Source: Pictodentalium vernedei (Eukaryota > Mollusca > Scaphopoda > Dentaliida > Dentaliidae). From it: 64,000 nucleotides of DNA. Positions 44,455 through 55,875 of the stretch are shown here, piece by piece (positions within the stretch are counted from its first letter, which is position 1; the number at the start of each line of letters is the position of its first letter). Location of the stretch: contig CM062295.1 in the NCBI GenBank assembly GCA_031216915.1, positions 180,310,927 to 180,374,926 of the forward strand, given 5' to 3'. A model generated the notes under the pieces. It had not been told where the DNA came from, made no database searches, and saw only the letters and a program-made list of their open reading frames with translations. The position numbers and the translations under genes are program-made.

Positions 44455-44600
44455 TTCTTGCCTCAAAAACATAGCTTATGACCCTTCATTGGAATGAACT
44501 CTATGTTTTTGAGGCAAAAAGTGAAAAAATTAAATTCGAATAGCAATTTTTTATGAATTCCATTGGTTTAGCCATTCTGTTGGCACAAGGGTTATTCATT
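44455..44600. mobile_element. Degenerate class-2 MITE core
   Basis: CCTCAAAAACATAGCTTATG and ACTCTATGTTTTTGAGGCAA pair across a shortened centre. The left TTAACCC end is absent and the right end reads GGCACAAGGGTTA. Confidence 0.55.
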
Positions 44601-44756
44601 TTCAAGGATCTATGCAAACCCTGAATAAGTAATAAATCAGCAGGAAATAATACCCCAACATTCACAAATAAAAAAAAAATGGAAATTACCCACTTGTTGA
44701 AAATACTATGTGTCAAAAAGTCTGAGGATTTCACCCAGGTATATAATCTTACAGGG

Positions 44757-44946
44757 TTAACCCATTACCCAATGCACAAGATATCAAAATTTGTTATTTT
44801 AACTGTTATTTTTCCTAATTTTAAAAAAACATTCAACAAAACCATATCATGTGATGCTTCATTGGAACAAGCTCTGTAAAAAGTTCAACTACTCCGTTTC
44901 TAAAGTACTTTGGTGGATGCGACTGATTTGATAGGTAAAGGGTTAA
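44757..44946. mobile_element. Palindromic TTAA MITE, internally deleted
   Basis: TTAACCCATTACCCAATGC and ATAGGTAAAGGGTTAA bound only 190 bp. The left half keeps CCATATCATGTGATG and CATTGGAACAAGCTC, and most of the right hairpin arm has been lost. Confidence 0.8.
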
Positions 44947-45204
44947 AATGTGGTATATGAGAATAAAATACAGAGTAAGCAATTTAATATCAACTTGTCA
45001 CATAGTTATGACGTCACTCCTTTGTTTAAAAGAAGTGATTCATTTCGAACAGTTGATTAGAGCATATGCTGTATTCAACAAATATCATCCCAAGCTCTGC
45101 AACACTTGGATGATGAAGAAAATTTTTCGAGAACAAAGGCAATGAATTGGGACAGTGTCAGCTCTGACATAAACAAAAACCTATGAACATTTCAGTGATC
45201 TGTA

Positions 45205-45447
45205 TTAACCCTTTACCTATCACAAAAGGCAAATGACACTTGCAAATGAAATTCTTGAATAACTATTTTTTTTCATTTTTTGCATCAAAAACATAGCTTA
45301 TGACCTCTCTTTGGAATGAGCTCGATGAGCTCATTCCAAAGAGGGAGTCATAAGCTATTTTTTTTTGAGACAAAAAATGAAAAATAAATCGCGATTTATG
45401 TAAATAGAGCTGGCCTGTTTTGGTCTTTACATTGGGTAAAGGGTTAA
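45205..45447. mobile_element. Palindromic TTAA MITE, class 2
   Basis: TTAACCCTTTACCTATCAC and CATTGGGTAAAGGGTTAA bound it. The central stem AACATAGCTTATGACCTCTC and TTTGGAATGAGCTC pairs with its complement. Confidence 0.9.
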
Positions 45448-46579
45448 AGTATCCGGACCTATTTGTGCACTATTCTGAACTTCCTCGCCTGGTGATATTT
45501 TACAACGTTTCTCACATAAAATAAAACAAAACAGTTTGATAAAATGACATTTTCCGAAAAACAATAGCAAGATTTTGCTGACTCAAAAAAAAAAAGTATT
45601 GAAAAGAATGAGAAAAAAATGTGGAATTTAGTTATTTAGTCGAGGCTTGATATCGAGTCTTTCTTGCTGATTGTGCGTCTTTTGTGTGTCTAAGAAAACA
45701 ACTCTGTGACAAGTCGTTTACACCATATCAGCCCGTGATATTGAACATACGATTGTTTGGGGATGTTCACTCGGGCAAAGCCCTCATGAATATCCTTGCG
45801 ATTGTATCTTCAATATCACTTGCTTTCAAAAGTGTAACCTCTGCTTATTTGTGCAACAAAAAACTTTAGGCACTAATTATAGCATTTCATAACTTCAAAG
45901 GTTTTCCAAACAGCAGGGAGTGCTTTGCTTTCAGAGAGGTAATAAATTTTGTTTCTTCTGAATATATTTTTTCTCACCGATTTTTTTTGTGTCTGCTTGC
46001 ATGTAATTAATAAGTCATGATCCCTTGCATAACAGTTATAGATTTACACTGACAGGTGGACAAGTCCATAACACTTGACGTTAGTTAGGTAATAGATTAT
46101 CCATTAAATTGCTGTTGTCTGCCATTAGCTTTTGTGTGTAAGCCATAATCAAAGATTTTAAATTTCAGTGTAACTCAAAATAATTTTGGGGTTAAGAAAT
46201 AAAAAAATTCTGTTGTGTGTCTTTCAATATCATTGCAAGATGGGGATGGGGATGGGGGAGAGGTGTGCTCTAAAGGATAAGTTTAAGTCTTCTGTTGAAT
46301 CCCAACTATACCCCCCCCCCCCCCCCTCCCCCACACACACACTACACACTACCCCCATGGTGCTTTTCTCTGCCCCCTTTGCATTTCGATTTATGTTCTG
46401 ATTTACATATTTATTATAGTGTATTACAATAATGTGTATAACCACCATATTTTGAAATCATATGAAGATATTAAAAGTATGGAATAGCTTATTTCAACAT
46501 AATACGTGTTCATTTTGTTCATGCAAACAGAACTTTGCCTCTTTGTCCCTATCTGTTGAAAGCATCGAAAAAATAATAT
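45448..46579. other. Unassigned DNA
   Basis: No gene was recognised. A C-run with CACACACACTACACACTACC lies at 46310-46355. The stretch 45660-45870 has a more even base composition than its surroundings but no domain that I can name. Confidence 0.3.
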
Positions 46580-47092
46580 TTAACTCTTTACATAACACAC
46601 AGGATATCAAAATTTATTACTTTAATTATTGATTTTTAAACTTTTTCAAAAACTTTCATGAAAACCATGTTATGTGATCCCTCTTCTTGTCGAGCTTGTT
46701 CCAATGAGGGGTCACATGTCATGGTTTTCTTGAATTTTTCTGCAATTTTTTTTTTCAGCTGCCCAATTTGAAAATCATTCGGGTGGATGTGGCAGATTTG
46801 TTAGGTAAAGGGTTACACTTCACCCCCATTGCCCACTTGGGGGCACGGTGACGTTGTGTTCTAAGGCGTACTGCACGTCGATGGTGCACCTGTCTTCAAC
46901 CAATGCTAACCCTGCTTGTGTGGAGTTGGTATGTTGGGGAGCTGACAGTTGCTCGCCGTTGCTCGGTGGTTCTCTCCGGGTACTCCGGCTTCCTCCACCT
47001 GTAAAACTGTCACGGTCATGGTTAGCCATTGTGCAGAAATATATGACCTTAAACACCAATAAATAATAATAAATAAATAGGTAAAGGGTTAA
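46580..47092. mobile_element. Palindromic TTAA MITE split by a SINE
   Basis: It starts TTAACTCTTTACATAACAC. The right terminus AGGTAAAGGGTTA appears at 46803-46815 and again, with the final A restoring TTAA, at 47079-47092, because a SINE landed inside it and duplicated it. The central hairpin has TTCCAATGAGGGGTCACATG on its right arm. Confidence 0.85.
46816..47077 (+). mobile_element. 5'-truncated SINE in the MITE terminus
   Basis: It begins in the body (CCCATTGCCCACTTGGGGGC, ACGGTGACGTTGTG) and runs through CGATGGTGCACCTGTCTTCA, ATTGTGCAGAAATATATGAC and CTTAAACACCAATAAATAAT. The head is missing, so it cannot be typed as tRNA- or 5S-headed. Duplications of 13-14 bp (TAGGTAAAGGGTTA) at 46802-46815 and 47078-47091 prove retroposition. 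Confidence 0.9.
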
Positions 47093-47139
47093 AATAACAA
47101 AAGCAATGTGAAGCGTGGCATATGTCCCCGATGGTGTCA

Positions 47140-47562
47140 TAATGCCATGGCACTGAATTGGCCGGCTGGACCAAAATCGAAAGGAAGCATTGTCTAGTCA
47201 TCCACAAGTAACCCCTAAAATTATGATTTGATCAAATAAGCAGTTTTCAAATCTAACTTACAGTGAATGCAATACAGAGGTCGATAAAAATTTTCTTCCA
47301 AGTCAAAAGAGAAAAAAGGGCCATAACTCTGGAAAAGATTATTGGACAGAACCCGTTTCTTGTACATATCCATTCCCCCATGTGGGTCTATCAGCATACC
47401 AAAGGAGATCCAAATCTGACTGATGGCTTTCAAATTACAATCCAGAACGTTTGTATGGACAGACAGATGGACAGATGTGTCCACTAGGTACCCCCGAATC
47501 TTCCTTCAGAGGTCAGGGCGTAATAAATGTTGATATTCTGTGCGTTGTGTAAAGGGTTAAGC
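47140..47562. repeat. Satellite-element remnant and MITE right end
   Basis: GGGCCATAACTCTGGAAAAG and the GGACAGACAGATGGACAGAT run are of the type found inside and near the ends of satellite-cored elements here. GCGTTGTGTAAAGGGTTAA at 47544-47562 is a lone MITE terminus. Confidence 0.45.
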
Positions 47563-48182
47563 CTTGTCTAAAAGTTTGAGTACTATCACATGGGTGAAAA
47601 CTCCACTCTTCATGAACCAACTACATGTACATGAGAAACTAATAGTCGAAAATGTTAAGATTGTGCAGTACAAGTCATTTTTAAATTGAATTACAGTGAA
47701 ATCCCTCTAAACCAAAACTCTACAAACTCTACCCCCCCCTCCCACTCCCCCCCCCCCCCCCCCCCCCACGTGTATCGAACAATTTCAAAGGGCACAAAAT
47801 TAAGTCTATATAAAGTCGTCACCTTCAAACTGTCTATAAACTGAATGCACACTATTCCAAAAACAAAAACAGAACAGTCTGAGATTTATCACACCGTTTT
47901 AATGCCTATACATACTCACTAATTGGAACGCTTCACACTTTGATCATGATTTTGAACACCTGTTTAGCATCTCATTGAGATTTCATCACTCAATTATGAA
48001 ACAATAGAAAAGTACAACATCATTGCTTTCTTTACACGGCAGATTAGATATTGTAAAGAGTAACTAAGCTGTAGAACTGATTTTTGGTGCAGGAAATTAA
48101 TCATGTTTTTTAGGCACGGAAATAACTTGCGATGTTTGGCTTTTATTTGTTTCAAGATTATCAGTCCACTCACAACTTTCAG

Positions 48183-48307
48183 AAAACTCTATGCTTCCGA
48201 AATCTTACAAAGAGAGCTGAACCTCCAAAAAAGTGCCAATGTATGGAACTGGATGTGTTAAACATGTTGTCAAAGTTACAAGACTTTGCCATGTATAAAG
48301 ATGGCAG
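48183..48307 (+). CDS. Possible exon
   Basis: Acceptor CACTCACAACTTTCAG and donor GGCAG|GTCTTA bound 125 bp, open in phase 0: KTLCFRNLTKRAEPPKKCQC, MELDVLNMLSKLQDFAMYKD. The composition is protein-like (charged residues, a leucine-spaced helix at the end). No family is recognised. No matching repeat was noticed elsewhere in the window. Confidence 0.3.
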
Positions 48308-49080
48308 GTCTTAAACCCATAATAGATTTAAACTCCCAAACTGAAACAATCATGTCCACTGAAGCAAATGACATTGGATAACTTTTTTTTAAAAATCTTA
48401 ATCATACCAGTGTGTATTTGTTCTTATTTATCTGCAAAATGTTTCAAAAAAATTTTTAAAAGTTTTTTATGCTACTTCCAAGTTATTTGTCACATTTTTC
48501 ATCATAGTAAAATTAATTCTGCCTGGATAATGAAAGGATTTTCAAACCTCTATAAACCAAATCTGCAGCTCTCTCTAAACCAAACATCATGGCTGGTCCT
48601 GATAGCATTCGGTTCAGAGGAATTTCTTATATTTTTTATCCATTGAAGGTCTGTGTACATATCTGTGCAAAGCTTACTAAGAGTCAGTGGCATAGATACA
48701 GGTTGTGCTGGTGGATCATCCCCCATCCCACTCCAGACCCACCCCCTCCCCCCCCCCCCCCCAAAATTTGTCAGAAAAATTTTCAACTTTTTGACATTCT
48801 GCAAAATGGAAGAAAATGTACTGATATTTTGGATAAAACAGAGGTTTTTAAACTGAGTTTTTGTTAATTAATCCGTTTGGGAAACAAAAAATGGTAGAAA
48901 TAGGGATTCGGAATCTGAAATCAGTAGAAAATTGTTTTTGGTCTGTCGAAAAAGTTCTTTCTTGCCCCCACCATCACACACATACACACACTGTTGAAAA
49001 GCTTTCTACACAACTTCTTACCCTCTACATCATAGAACACTTTATCAAACATAATGTTCATAACCAGCCAGTGTTATACA

Positions 49081-51268
49081 ATGAAAGTGTCAATGACACT
49101 GTAGCTTAACTTGTGTGTTGTGTTTGATGAAAAGGATAATGTTCAATGTTTATGAAAGGATTATGAAATAAGACAAGAATTGTGATAATTGGGAATATGT
49201 TCATTTCTGTTCCCTGTATGCTATGTTTTTGCTAAAAATAATATGAGGTGTACACTGTACTGAAGAGCTGAGGGGTGGGTTAATATGACCTCACAGTTAA
49301 TGTATGTGGCCCCCACAGTTAACGTATATCAACGAAAGTTACCAAGTTACAGTGAAATTATTCCAAAACGAGTTATCCTATCAAGTTTCATTAATATTTA
49401 TTTATTTATTGGTGATCAAGTTACATTGAAATCCCTTCATAAATTTGGCCTGTAGACTGTGCTAAAGGTTTTCGGTCTTCAGGCCCCTGTAGCTGTCAGT
49501 TTCCCAATTGCGTCCAAAGGGGATGTTCTCATCTAGACATTATATGAAGTCAACCTACCAAGTTACAATGAAATCCCTTCACAAATATGACTTGTAGACT
49601 GTGCTAAAGGTTTTTGGGCTTTGGGCTCGGGCAGCCATCATGGTTGAATGATCGCAACCAAAAGGAGACATTCTCATCTGGGCATCATCTGGAGTGATCC
49701 TATGAAGTTACAATGAAATCCCTTCATAAATATGACCTGTAGACTGTGCTCAAGATTTTCGGGCTTCAGGCACCTGTAGCTATCACAGTTGACCAATCAC
49801 GACCAAAAGGGGATGTCATCATCTAGGCATTATATGGAGTCAAACTAACAGGTTACAATGAAATCCTTCCATAAATACGACCTATAGATTATGCTAAATG
49901 TCTTTGGGCTCGGGCAGCCATAAAGGCTGAATGATCGCGACCAAAAGGGGATGTTCTCATCTAGACATTATCTGGAGTCATCCTACCAAGCTACAATGAA
50001 ATCCCTTCATAATTATGACCTGTAGACTGTTCTAAAGGTTTTTGGGCTTCGGGCCCCTGTAGCCATCACAGTTGCCCAATCGAGTCCAAAAGGGGACGTT
50101 CTCATCTAGACATTATATGAAGTCAACCTACCAAGTTACAATGAAATCCCTTCATAAATATGACCTGTAGACTGTGCTAAAGGTTTTCGGGCTTTGGGCT
50201 CGGGCAGCCATCATGGTTGAATGATCGCAACCAAAGGGGGCAATCTCATCTGGAGGGATCCTATGAAGTTACAATGAAATCCCTTCATAAATATGACCTG
50301 TAGACTGTGCTCAAGTTTTTCGGGCTTCGGGCACATGTAGCCATCACAGTTGACCAATCATGACCAAAAGGGGATGTCATCATCTAGGCATTATATGGAG
50401 TCAACCTAACAGGTTACAATGAAATCCTTCCATAAATATGACCTATAGACTATGCTAAAGGTTTTTGGGCTCGGGCACCCATCAAGGCTGAATGATCGCG
50501 ATCAAAATGTGACGTTCTCATCTAGACATTATTTGGAGTCATCCTACCAAGTTACAATGAAATCCCTTCATAAATATGACCTGTATACTCTGCTAAAGGT
50601 TTTCAGGCTTCAGGGCCCCTGTAGCCGTCACAGTTGCCCAATCACGTCCAAAAGGGGACTTTCTCATCTAGACATTATATGAAGTCAACCCACCAAGTTA
50701 CAATGAAATTCCTCAATAAATATGACCTGTAGACTGTGCTAAAGGTTTTCAGGTTTTGGGCTCGGGCAGTCGTCACGGTTGGCAGATCACGCCCAAATGG
50801 GGAAATTCTCATCTAGACATCATAAGGAGTCATCCTACCAAGTTACTGACAATTAACCATATTAAACATGACCTGCAGACTGTGCTAAAAGTTTTTGGGT
50901 TTCAGGCTTGGGCAGCCATCACGGTTGACAGATCATGCCCAAAAGGGGACGTTCTCATCTAGGCATTATACAGAGGGATCCTACCAAGTTACTATGAAAT
51001 CCCTTCATAAATACAACCTGCAGACTGTGCTAATGGTTTTCGGGTTTTGGGCTAGGGCAGCCATACCGGTTGACTAATCGCGACCAAAAGGGGACATTCT
51101 CATCTAGACATGACCCCAAACCTGCATATGAAATTTCGTGACAATCAGGCAAGAACTGTGGGGTGTAGCCCGTGCTAAATGAAAATGTGAACAGACTCAC
51201 AGACTAACAGACTTCCGCACGCATGATGGCAATAGCTTATCTTGACTTTGTCAAGTTAAGCTAAAAAT
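49081..51268. mobile_element. Satellite-cored HINE-like element, copy F
   Basis: The left end ATGAAAGTGTCAATGACACT plus TAGCTTAACTTG (49102-49113) and the right end CAAGTTAAGCTAAAAAT (51252-51268) match copy A. About 13 monomers of the 141-bp core show the same order of middle types. A 23-bp SINE-tail insertion lies at 49393. Confidence 0.72.
49393..49415 (-). mobile_element. Tail-only SINE insertion (23 bp)
   Basis: The insert is an AATA-repeat tail in reverse (TTTATTTATTTATTGGTG), the same 3' end as the SINEs at 17111 and 58263. It is flanked by TCAAGTTTCATT at 49381-49392 and TCAAGTTACATT at 49416-49427. Reverse transcription evidently stopped after the first dozen or so bases of SINE sequence. 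Confidence 0.8.
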
Positions 51269-51269
51269 C

Positions 51270-51476
51270 GCAATTCAAATTTTAATATATTTTTTTAAAT
51301 TTTGCCTCAAAAACATAGCAATTTTGCCTCAAAAACATAGTTCACTGGAATGAGATCAACAAGCTTGTTGCAATGAAGAGTCATAAGTTAAGTGTTTGGT
51401 GTAAAAAATAAAAAAATTTAAGAGTTATTCAAGAAATTTTTTTTCCCACTTCTGCCATTTGTGTTAGAGAGTTAAA
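51270..51476. mobile_element. Degenerate class-2 MITE
   Basis: GCCTCAAAAACATAGC appears twice, then GGAATGAGATCAACAAGCTT, GAGTCATAAG and a final GTGTTAGAGAGTTAA. The left terminus is lost beside copy F. Confidence 0.5.
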
Positions 51477-51565
51477 TGAACACACAACACTCATATTTTG
51501 CTAGAGATATATCACTGATTTACAGAATTCTTAAAGGTTAATTGTCAGAACTTCATTAATGCCAG

Positions 51566-51671
51566 TTGTTCCCTGATGAGACCTTCGATTACATGTCAAT
51601 CACAGCCCAAGAATTAAACCATCTTATGAAAGTTATGTTTTCTGAGATTGACTTTGATGCACACTGCCAAG
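51566..51671 (+). CDS. Possible exon (weak)
   Basis: Between an AATGCCAG acceptor and a CCAAG|GTCTGT donor, one frame reads LFPDETFDYMSITAQELNHL, MKVMFSEIDFDAHCQ. It looks protein-like, but both splice sites are mediocre and the frame could instead run on to a stop at 51694. No domain is recognised. Confidence 0.2.
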
Positions 51672-52079
51672 GTCTGTTGATTAGAAACTACAGCTGATCA
51701 ATACCTCAGGATGACTAACCCTAAACAAATTCAATATGCTATCATGCCTAAAAATTTAATTCAATTAATAAACTGGCCCGGAAAAATAATTTTTTGAACC
51801 AATCATTGAACTGGCCCAGAAGAATGACCAGACATCAAGTGGAAGTATCAATGACATTGTAGCTTACTTAGACTTTATGGTGCATTTATGGGATTTATGT
51901 TGTAATTATCTCCCTAATGTTGCATTCAAGTCAAGAGTGGAATAATTATTGATGTTTTGTTATCTATCAGAAATAAAAAACATAAAAAAGGGTCTAAATT
52001 GTGATTGCCAATATCCCTTCAATATGAAATCAATAACCAAAGGCTGACTAGAAAGACGTTGGCACATATTTTGGACCTC

Positions 52080-52990
52080 CAATGTGTTTCAACTTGATTT
52101 TTAAAGGTTCCAAATTGATTATGTCATACTATGCTTGAGATATCAGCATGACAATCTTTCAAATTTTAAGGCTCTGTCTATTTTTTTAGCCTTAGATAAT
52201 AGTTAATACCATGCTCTAAAAAGTGGACGGGGCCCAAAATTGTGAAAGTGGGTAACTTTTAACTTTTTTGGCTCTGTCCACTTTTCTGAGTGATGATATG
52301 CATGTATGACCTATGGGGATGCATCGGGGGTTATAAGTGCAGTTTACAGCAACTATGAAAAATGCACTCAGTGTCCCCTGCATGACCTCAGTAGCCTTGA
52401 CCAATATTTTGAACCTCCTGCACATTTCGACTCATTTGGTGTTGTACTCAAACTACAGGCCTTACCATACTTGCGATATCAGGGTGAACCATACTAAAAT
52501 TATACACTCTGCCTGCTTTTTGTGAGTGAAGAAATACATGTATGAACCTGGGGCGGGCATTATGGTGTCATAACATGCGATTTCCAGCAGTTCTAAAAAA
52601 TGCACTCAATGACTCTGGGTGACCTCAATGACCTTGACCCATATTTTGAATCTCCATTGAGTTTCAACTCATTTGGTGTTGGTCCCAGGTCAATAGGTCA
52701 TACCATGCGGAGATATGAGTGTGACCCATTTTCAAAACGTTTGGCCCAATCACATTTCTTGGGTGTAAAAATACATGTATGAACTTCAGGAATGCATTAG
52801 GAGATCATAAAATGCATTTTCCAGCAATTCTAAAAATGCACTCAATGACCCCTGGGTGACCTCAGTGATCTTTACCCATATTTTGAGTTTTGACTCATTC
52901 GGTGTTGGTGCCCGGTCCATAGGTCCTACCTTGCTTGAGATATGAGTGTGACCCACTTTCAGAATACCTCTAGAGACACACCTAATGCTC
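52080..52990. repeat. ~237-bp tandem repeat core
   Basis: Three diverged units, with AATGCACTCA landmarks at about 52362, 52600 and 52837, and shared CATACATGTATGAAC and CCATATTTTGA stretches. Confidence 0.7.
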
Positions 52991-53164
52991 CAAGAACCTG
53001 AAAAATATAAATAGCCAAGTACTAATGGCTGTCTATCAGTAGGCCAAAAAGCAGCGAGACAGGAAGATTTGTATTCAAGTTATCATGAGGAAGAGGAAGT
53101 GGGGAGAATGATGAACGAATTGTAGCCAGGTGGACAGAGGAATCTAAGATGGCTCCCATGTTTA

Positions 53165-53405
53165 TTTCTTAGTGTTTACAGGTAACATATTTCTGCAAAA
53201 TGGATAATTATGATCGCAACATGGAAATAAAGGCAAGTTTTCACAATTGTTTATACCCATGTTGCTCATTTTAGAGGACTTCCACCCCAAGCATTGGTTA
53301 TTGAGTCCTATTTTACCAGTAAAACAGTGCTTATTTACCACAGTAAACAACAACCTCTTTACTTCCCGGGGTTCCCAAAGGGGGATGGCTGCCATAGCAG
53401 CCATT
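53165..53405 (-). mobile_element. Second SINE-like family (F2)
   Basis: It begins with a TTTATTTCTTAGTGTTTACA-type tail, then ATATTTCTGCAAAATGGATA, TTATACCCATGTTGCTCATT, TTAGAGGACTTCCACCCCAA, CCTATTTTACCAGTAAAACA and TTCCCGGGGTTCCCAAAGGG. Confidence 0.6.
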
Positions 53406-53624
53406 ATGTGCAGCCAACCTTGACCAACATAGGACTTTAGGATCTACTCAACATACTAAGTTTTTCAGCCAAGTTTTAAAGATAATTGTATAAATGCTAC
53501 CTGCAGAGTGTTCTGGAAAAATCCAAGATGGCCAATGTAGTGGCCATTATGGGTTATCAACTGTGTCCAAAATAGGGTGTTCTCATCTACTCATCACATC
53601 AAGTCACCCTGCTGAGTTTCAAGA

Positions 53625-55325
53625 CAAGAGGCTCCATGGGGCCTGGACATTCACATGACAATAGTTGTTTAAAGAAGGATTTAATTAGCATCTATAGCTA
53701 GTTAACACTACAGAGAATGAAGATATTTAATTATTTATAACTTTGTTGTCCATGTCAGATGATTTTTTTTCTAGTACTGAGATGCTACCACAGAAGTAAT
53801 GCCCCATTTTCCATTAATGCACAACTTGGGAGTCCAAATATCAATCTAGGAATTTAACTTGAACAAACTTGAGTCTGAGCCCTTCCCATCCTTCACCAGG
53901 ATGCTGTATACCAAATGTGAAAGCATTCTCACTGGGGGATCTGAAGAAGATTTTTAAAGAAATTTCCTGATATTGAACTAAGTTGAAATTCGGGCTACTA
54001 TAAGGGGCTCAAATATTAACCCAGGGGCCCCAATTTGAACAAACTTGAATCACACCCCCCAGAGATATTGTATACCATATACAAAGACATTCGGACTGAT
54101 GGATCTGGAGAAGGTGATTTTTAAAGGAATTCCCTCATATTGCACTAAGTTAAAATTCAGGCTCTCATAAAATGCCCAAATATTAACTCAGGGGCTCGAT
54201 TTGAACAAACTTGAATCTGCCCCCCCCCCCTCCCACCCCCCCCCCCCCACCCCCCAGAGATGTTGTATACCAAATGCCAAAACATTCTAAGAGATGGTTC
54301 TGGAGAAGAGGACTTTTAAAGAAATTCCCTCATATTGTACCAAGTTAAAATTTGGGCTACCATAGGAAGCCCAAATATTAACCCAGGGACCTGATTTGAA
54401 CAAACTTGAATCTGACCCCCAATAGATGTTGCATACCAAATATGAAAGCATTCTGTCTGGTGGATTTGAAGAAGATTTTTAAAGATCGTTCCCCGTATTA
54501 CCATAAGTTAAAAATTTGGGCTCCTGTATTGAGCCCAAATATTAACCAGGGGGCCACATTTTAAAATACTTGGATATGCTTATACCAAATATCAAAAGAT
54601 TCTGATCAGTGGTTGTGGAGAAAATATTTTTAAAATTTTTGCAAATATGTTGAATCAGCATTTTTTCGATACCCCTTATAGAACACCCTGACATAATCGA
54701 TGGCAATTTGTTTTTACCATTCAATTCTACTGGTCCTAAGGATGCTTCATACCAAATAACAGTTCTCTGTTCTGTGTGGTTTGGGAAATAAGGGCATTTG
54801 AAAATATTTCTATTTTTAGTTCGTGGGGTTCCCACGGGGGACACAGGAAAAATTTTTTTGACATGAATCAAGAACTTATGACTCAATAATACCACATATC
54901 AAATTTTGTTCAAATCGGATCAGTTCAGAAAATGAAATTTTGAGCGGGGACAAACATCTTACCCCTCCCATTACAAAGACAAATATTGATCCATGAACTT
55001 CATTTGGACAAACTTGATTCTACACCTCAAAAGGAAGTTCCATACCAAACATCAAGTCACTGTACACACTGGTTCATGAGAAGAAGATTTTTAAGGAATT
55101 TTGGTGGATTTCCCCCACCACCCTCCCTATGAAGTTGGTCAAGTTGATTTGAAAGAAAACAAAATGCGATGGCAGAACAAGCAATCACCTCAAATATAAT
55201 TAAAATTGGTTCAGCGGTTTAGGAGGGGCAAGTGCTAACACCATGTTCATGGACACCGGAAGACAGACGATGGACGGTCAGTGATCACTATAGCTCATCC
55301 CGACTTTCAGTCAGGTGAGCCAAAA
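53625..55325. mobile_element. Satellite-cored element with ~165-bp core, copy I
   Basis: It starts near GGCTCCATGGGGCCTGGACA and ends ACTTTCAGTCAGGTGAGCCA, AAAA. The core has about six units sharing TTGAACAAACTTGAATC, CCCCCAGAGATGTTGTATAC, CAAATATGAAAGCATTCTG, GAAGAAGATTTTTAAAG and GGCTACCATAGGGAGCCCAA. A long C-run lies at 54220-54256. The same core occurs at 60180-61140. Confidence 0.6.
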
Positions 55326-55746
55326 ACTGATGCATAAATGTGACCTGTAGCCTGTCTGGAAGAAATCCAAGATGGTTTCTGTAACGGCCATTGTGGGCAG
55401 CCAACCATGACCATAATGTCTCATCTTGGCATGAACCTGATCATGAGTATGAAGTTTGGTGATGATCGGAAAGTAACTGTGAGCTGTTATCTGCACTGAA
55501 CAAATTGTAGTCAGTCGTACAGACTCAAGGACATCTATGCTCACCCTGACAACAGCTTAGCTTTACTTCATCAAGTTAAGCTAAGAATTATTCAAACAAT
55601 AAATATGCATCTGAATATTCAAGCTCTCAGGCCACCAGTCTAATTCTCAAAGAAATCTGACGTTGTTATGGGCTATTTGTTTACATATGTTTTGTGGAGT
55701 TTCAGCACAGACTACTGTTAATTTAATGTTATGTTTCTTTACTCAG

Positions 55747-55875
55747 AGATACAGATATTTTGTGTGCTCCAGTTATAGATATCCCAATCAAAAAGTATTT
55801 ATTTCACCTTTAAACCATCAAGATATCAACACAATTAGTGGAAGTATGAGGCGTAATCATAAACCTACTGCAGAG
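55747..55875 (+). CDS. Possible exon with the best splice context
   Basis: TATGTTTCTTTACTCAG precedes and GCAGAG|GTGAGTG follows exactly 129 bp (43 codons) that are open in phase 0, starting RYRYFVCSSYRYPNQKVFIS and ending NTISGSMRRNHKPTAE. A 0-0 exon can be skipped without a frame change. A second frame (DTDILCAPVIDIPIKKYLFH) is open for the first half, so the true phase is uncertain. No domain is recognised. Confidence 0.38.

Larger units (their letters stand above)
51838..55588. mobile_element. Satellite-cored HINE-like element, copy H, with nested insertions
   Basis: The left end GAAGTATCAATGACATTGTA, GCTTACTTAG is a mutated version of the family start, and the right end ATCAAGTTAAGCTAAGAATT matches the family end. 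The core has three units of about 237 bp (AAAATGCACTCARTG, GGTGACCTCARTGACCTTGA, TTTTGACTCATTTGGTGTTG). An F2 SINE-like copy (53165) and another satellite-bearing element (about 53625-55325) interrupt it. Sequence at 53500 and 55360 (AATCCAAGATGG, GGCCATTRTGGG) shows the two halves belong together. Confidence 0.5.
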
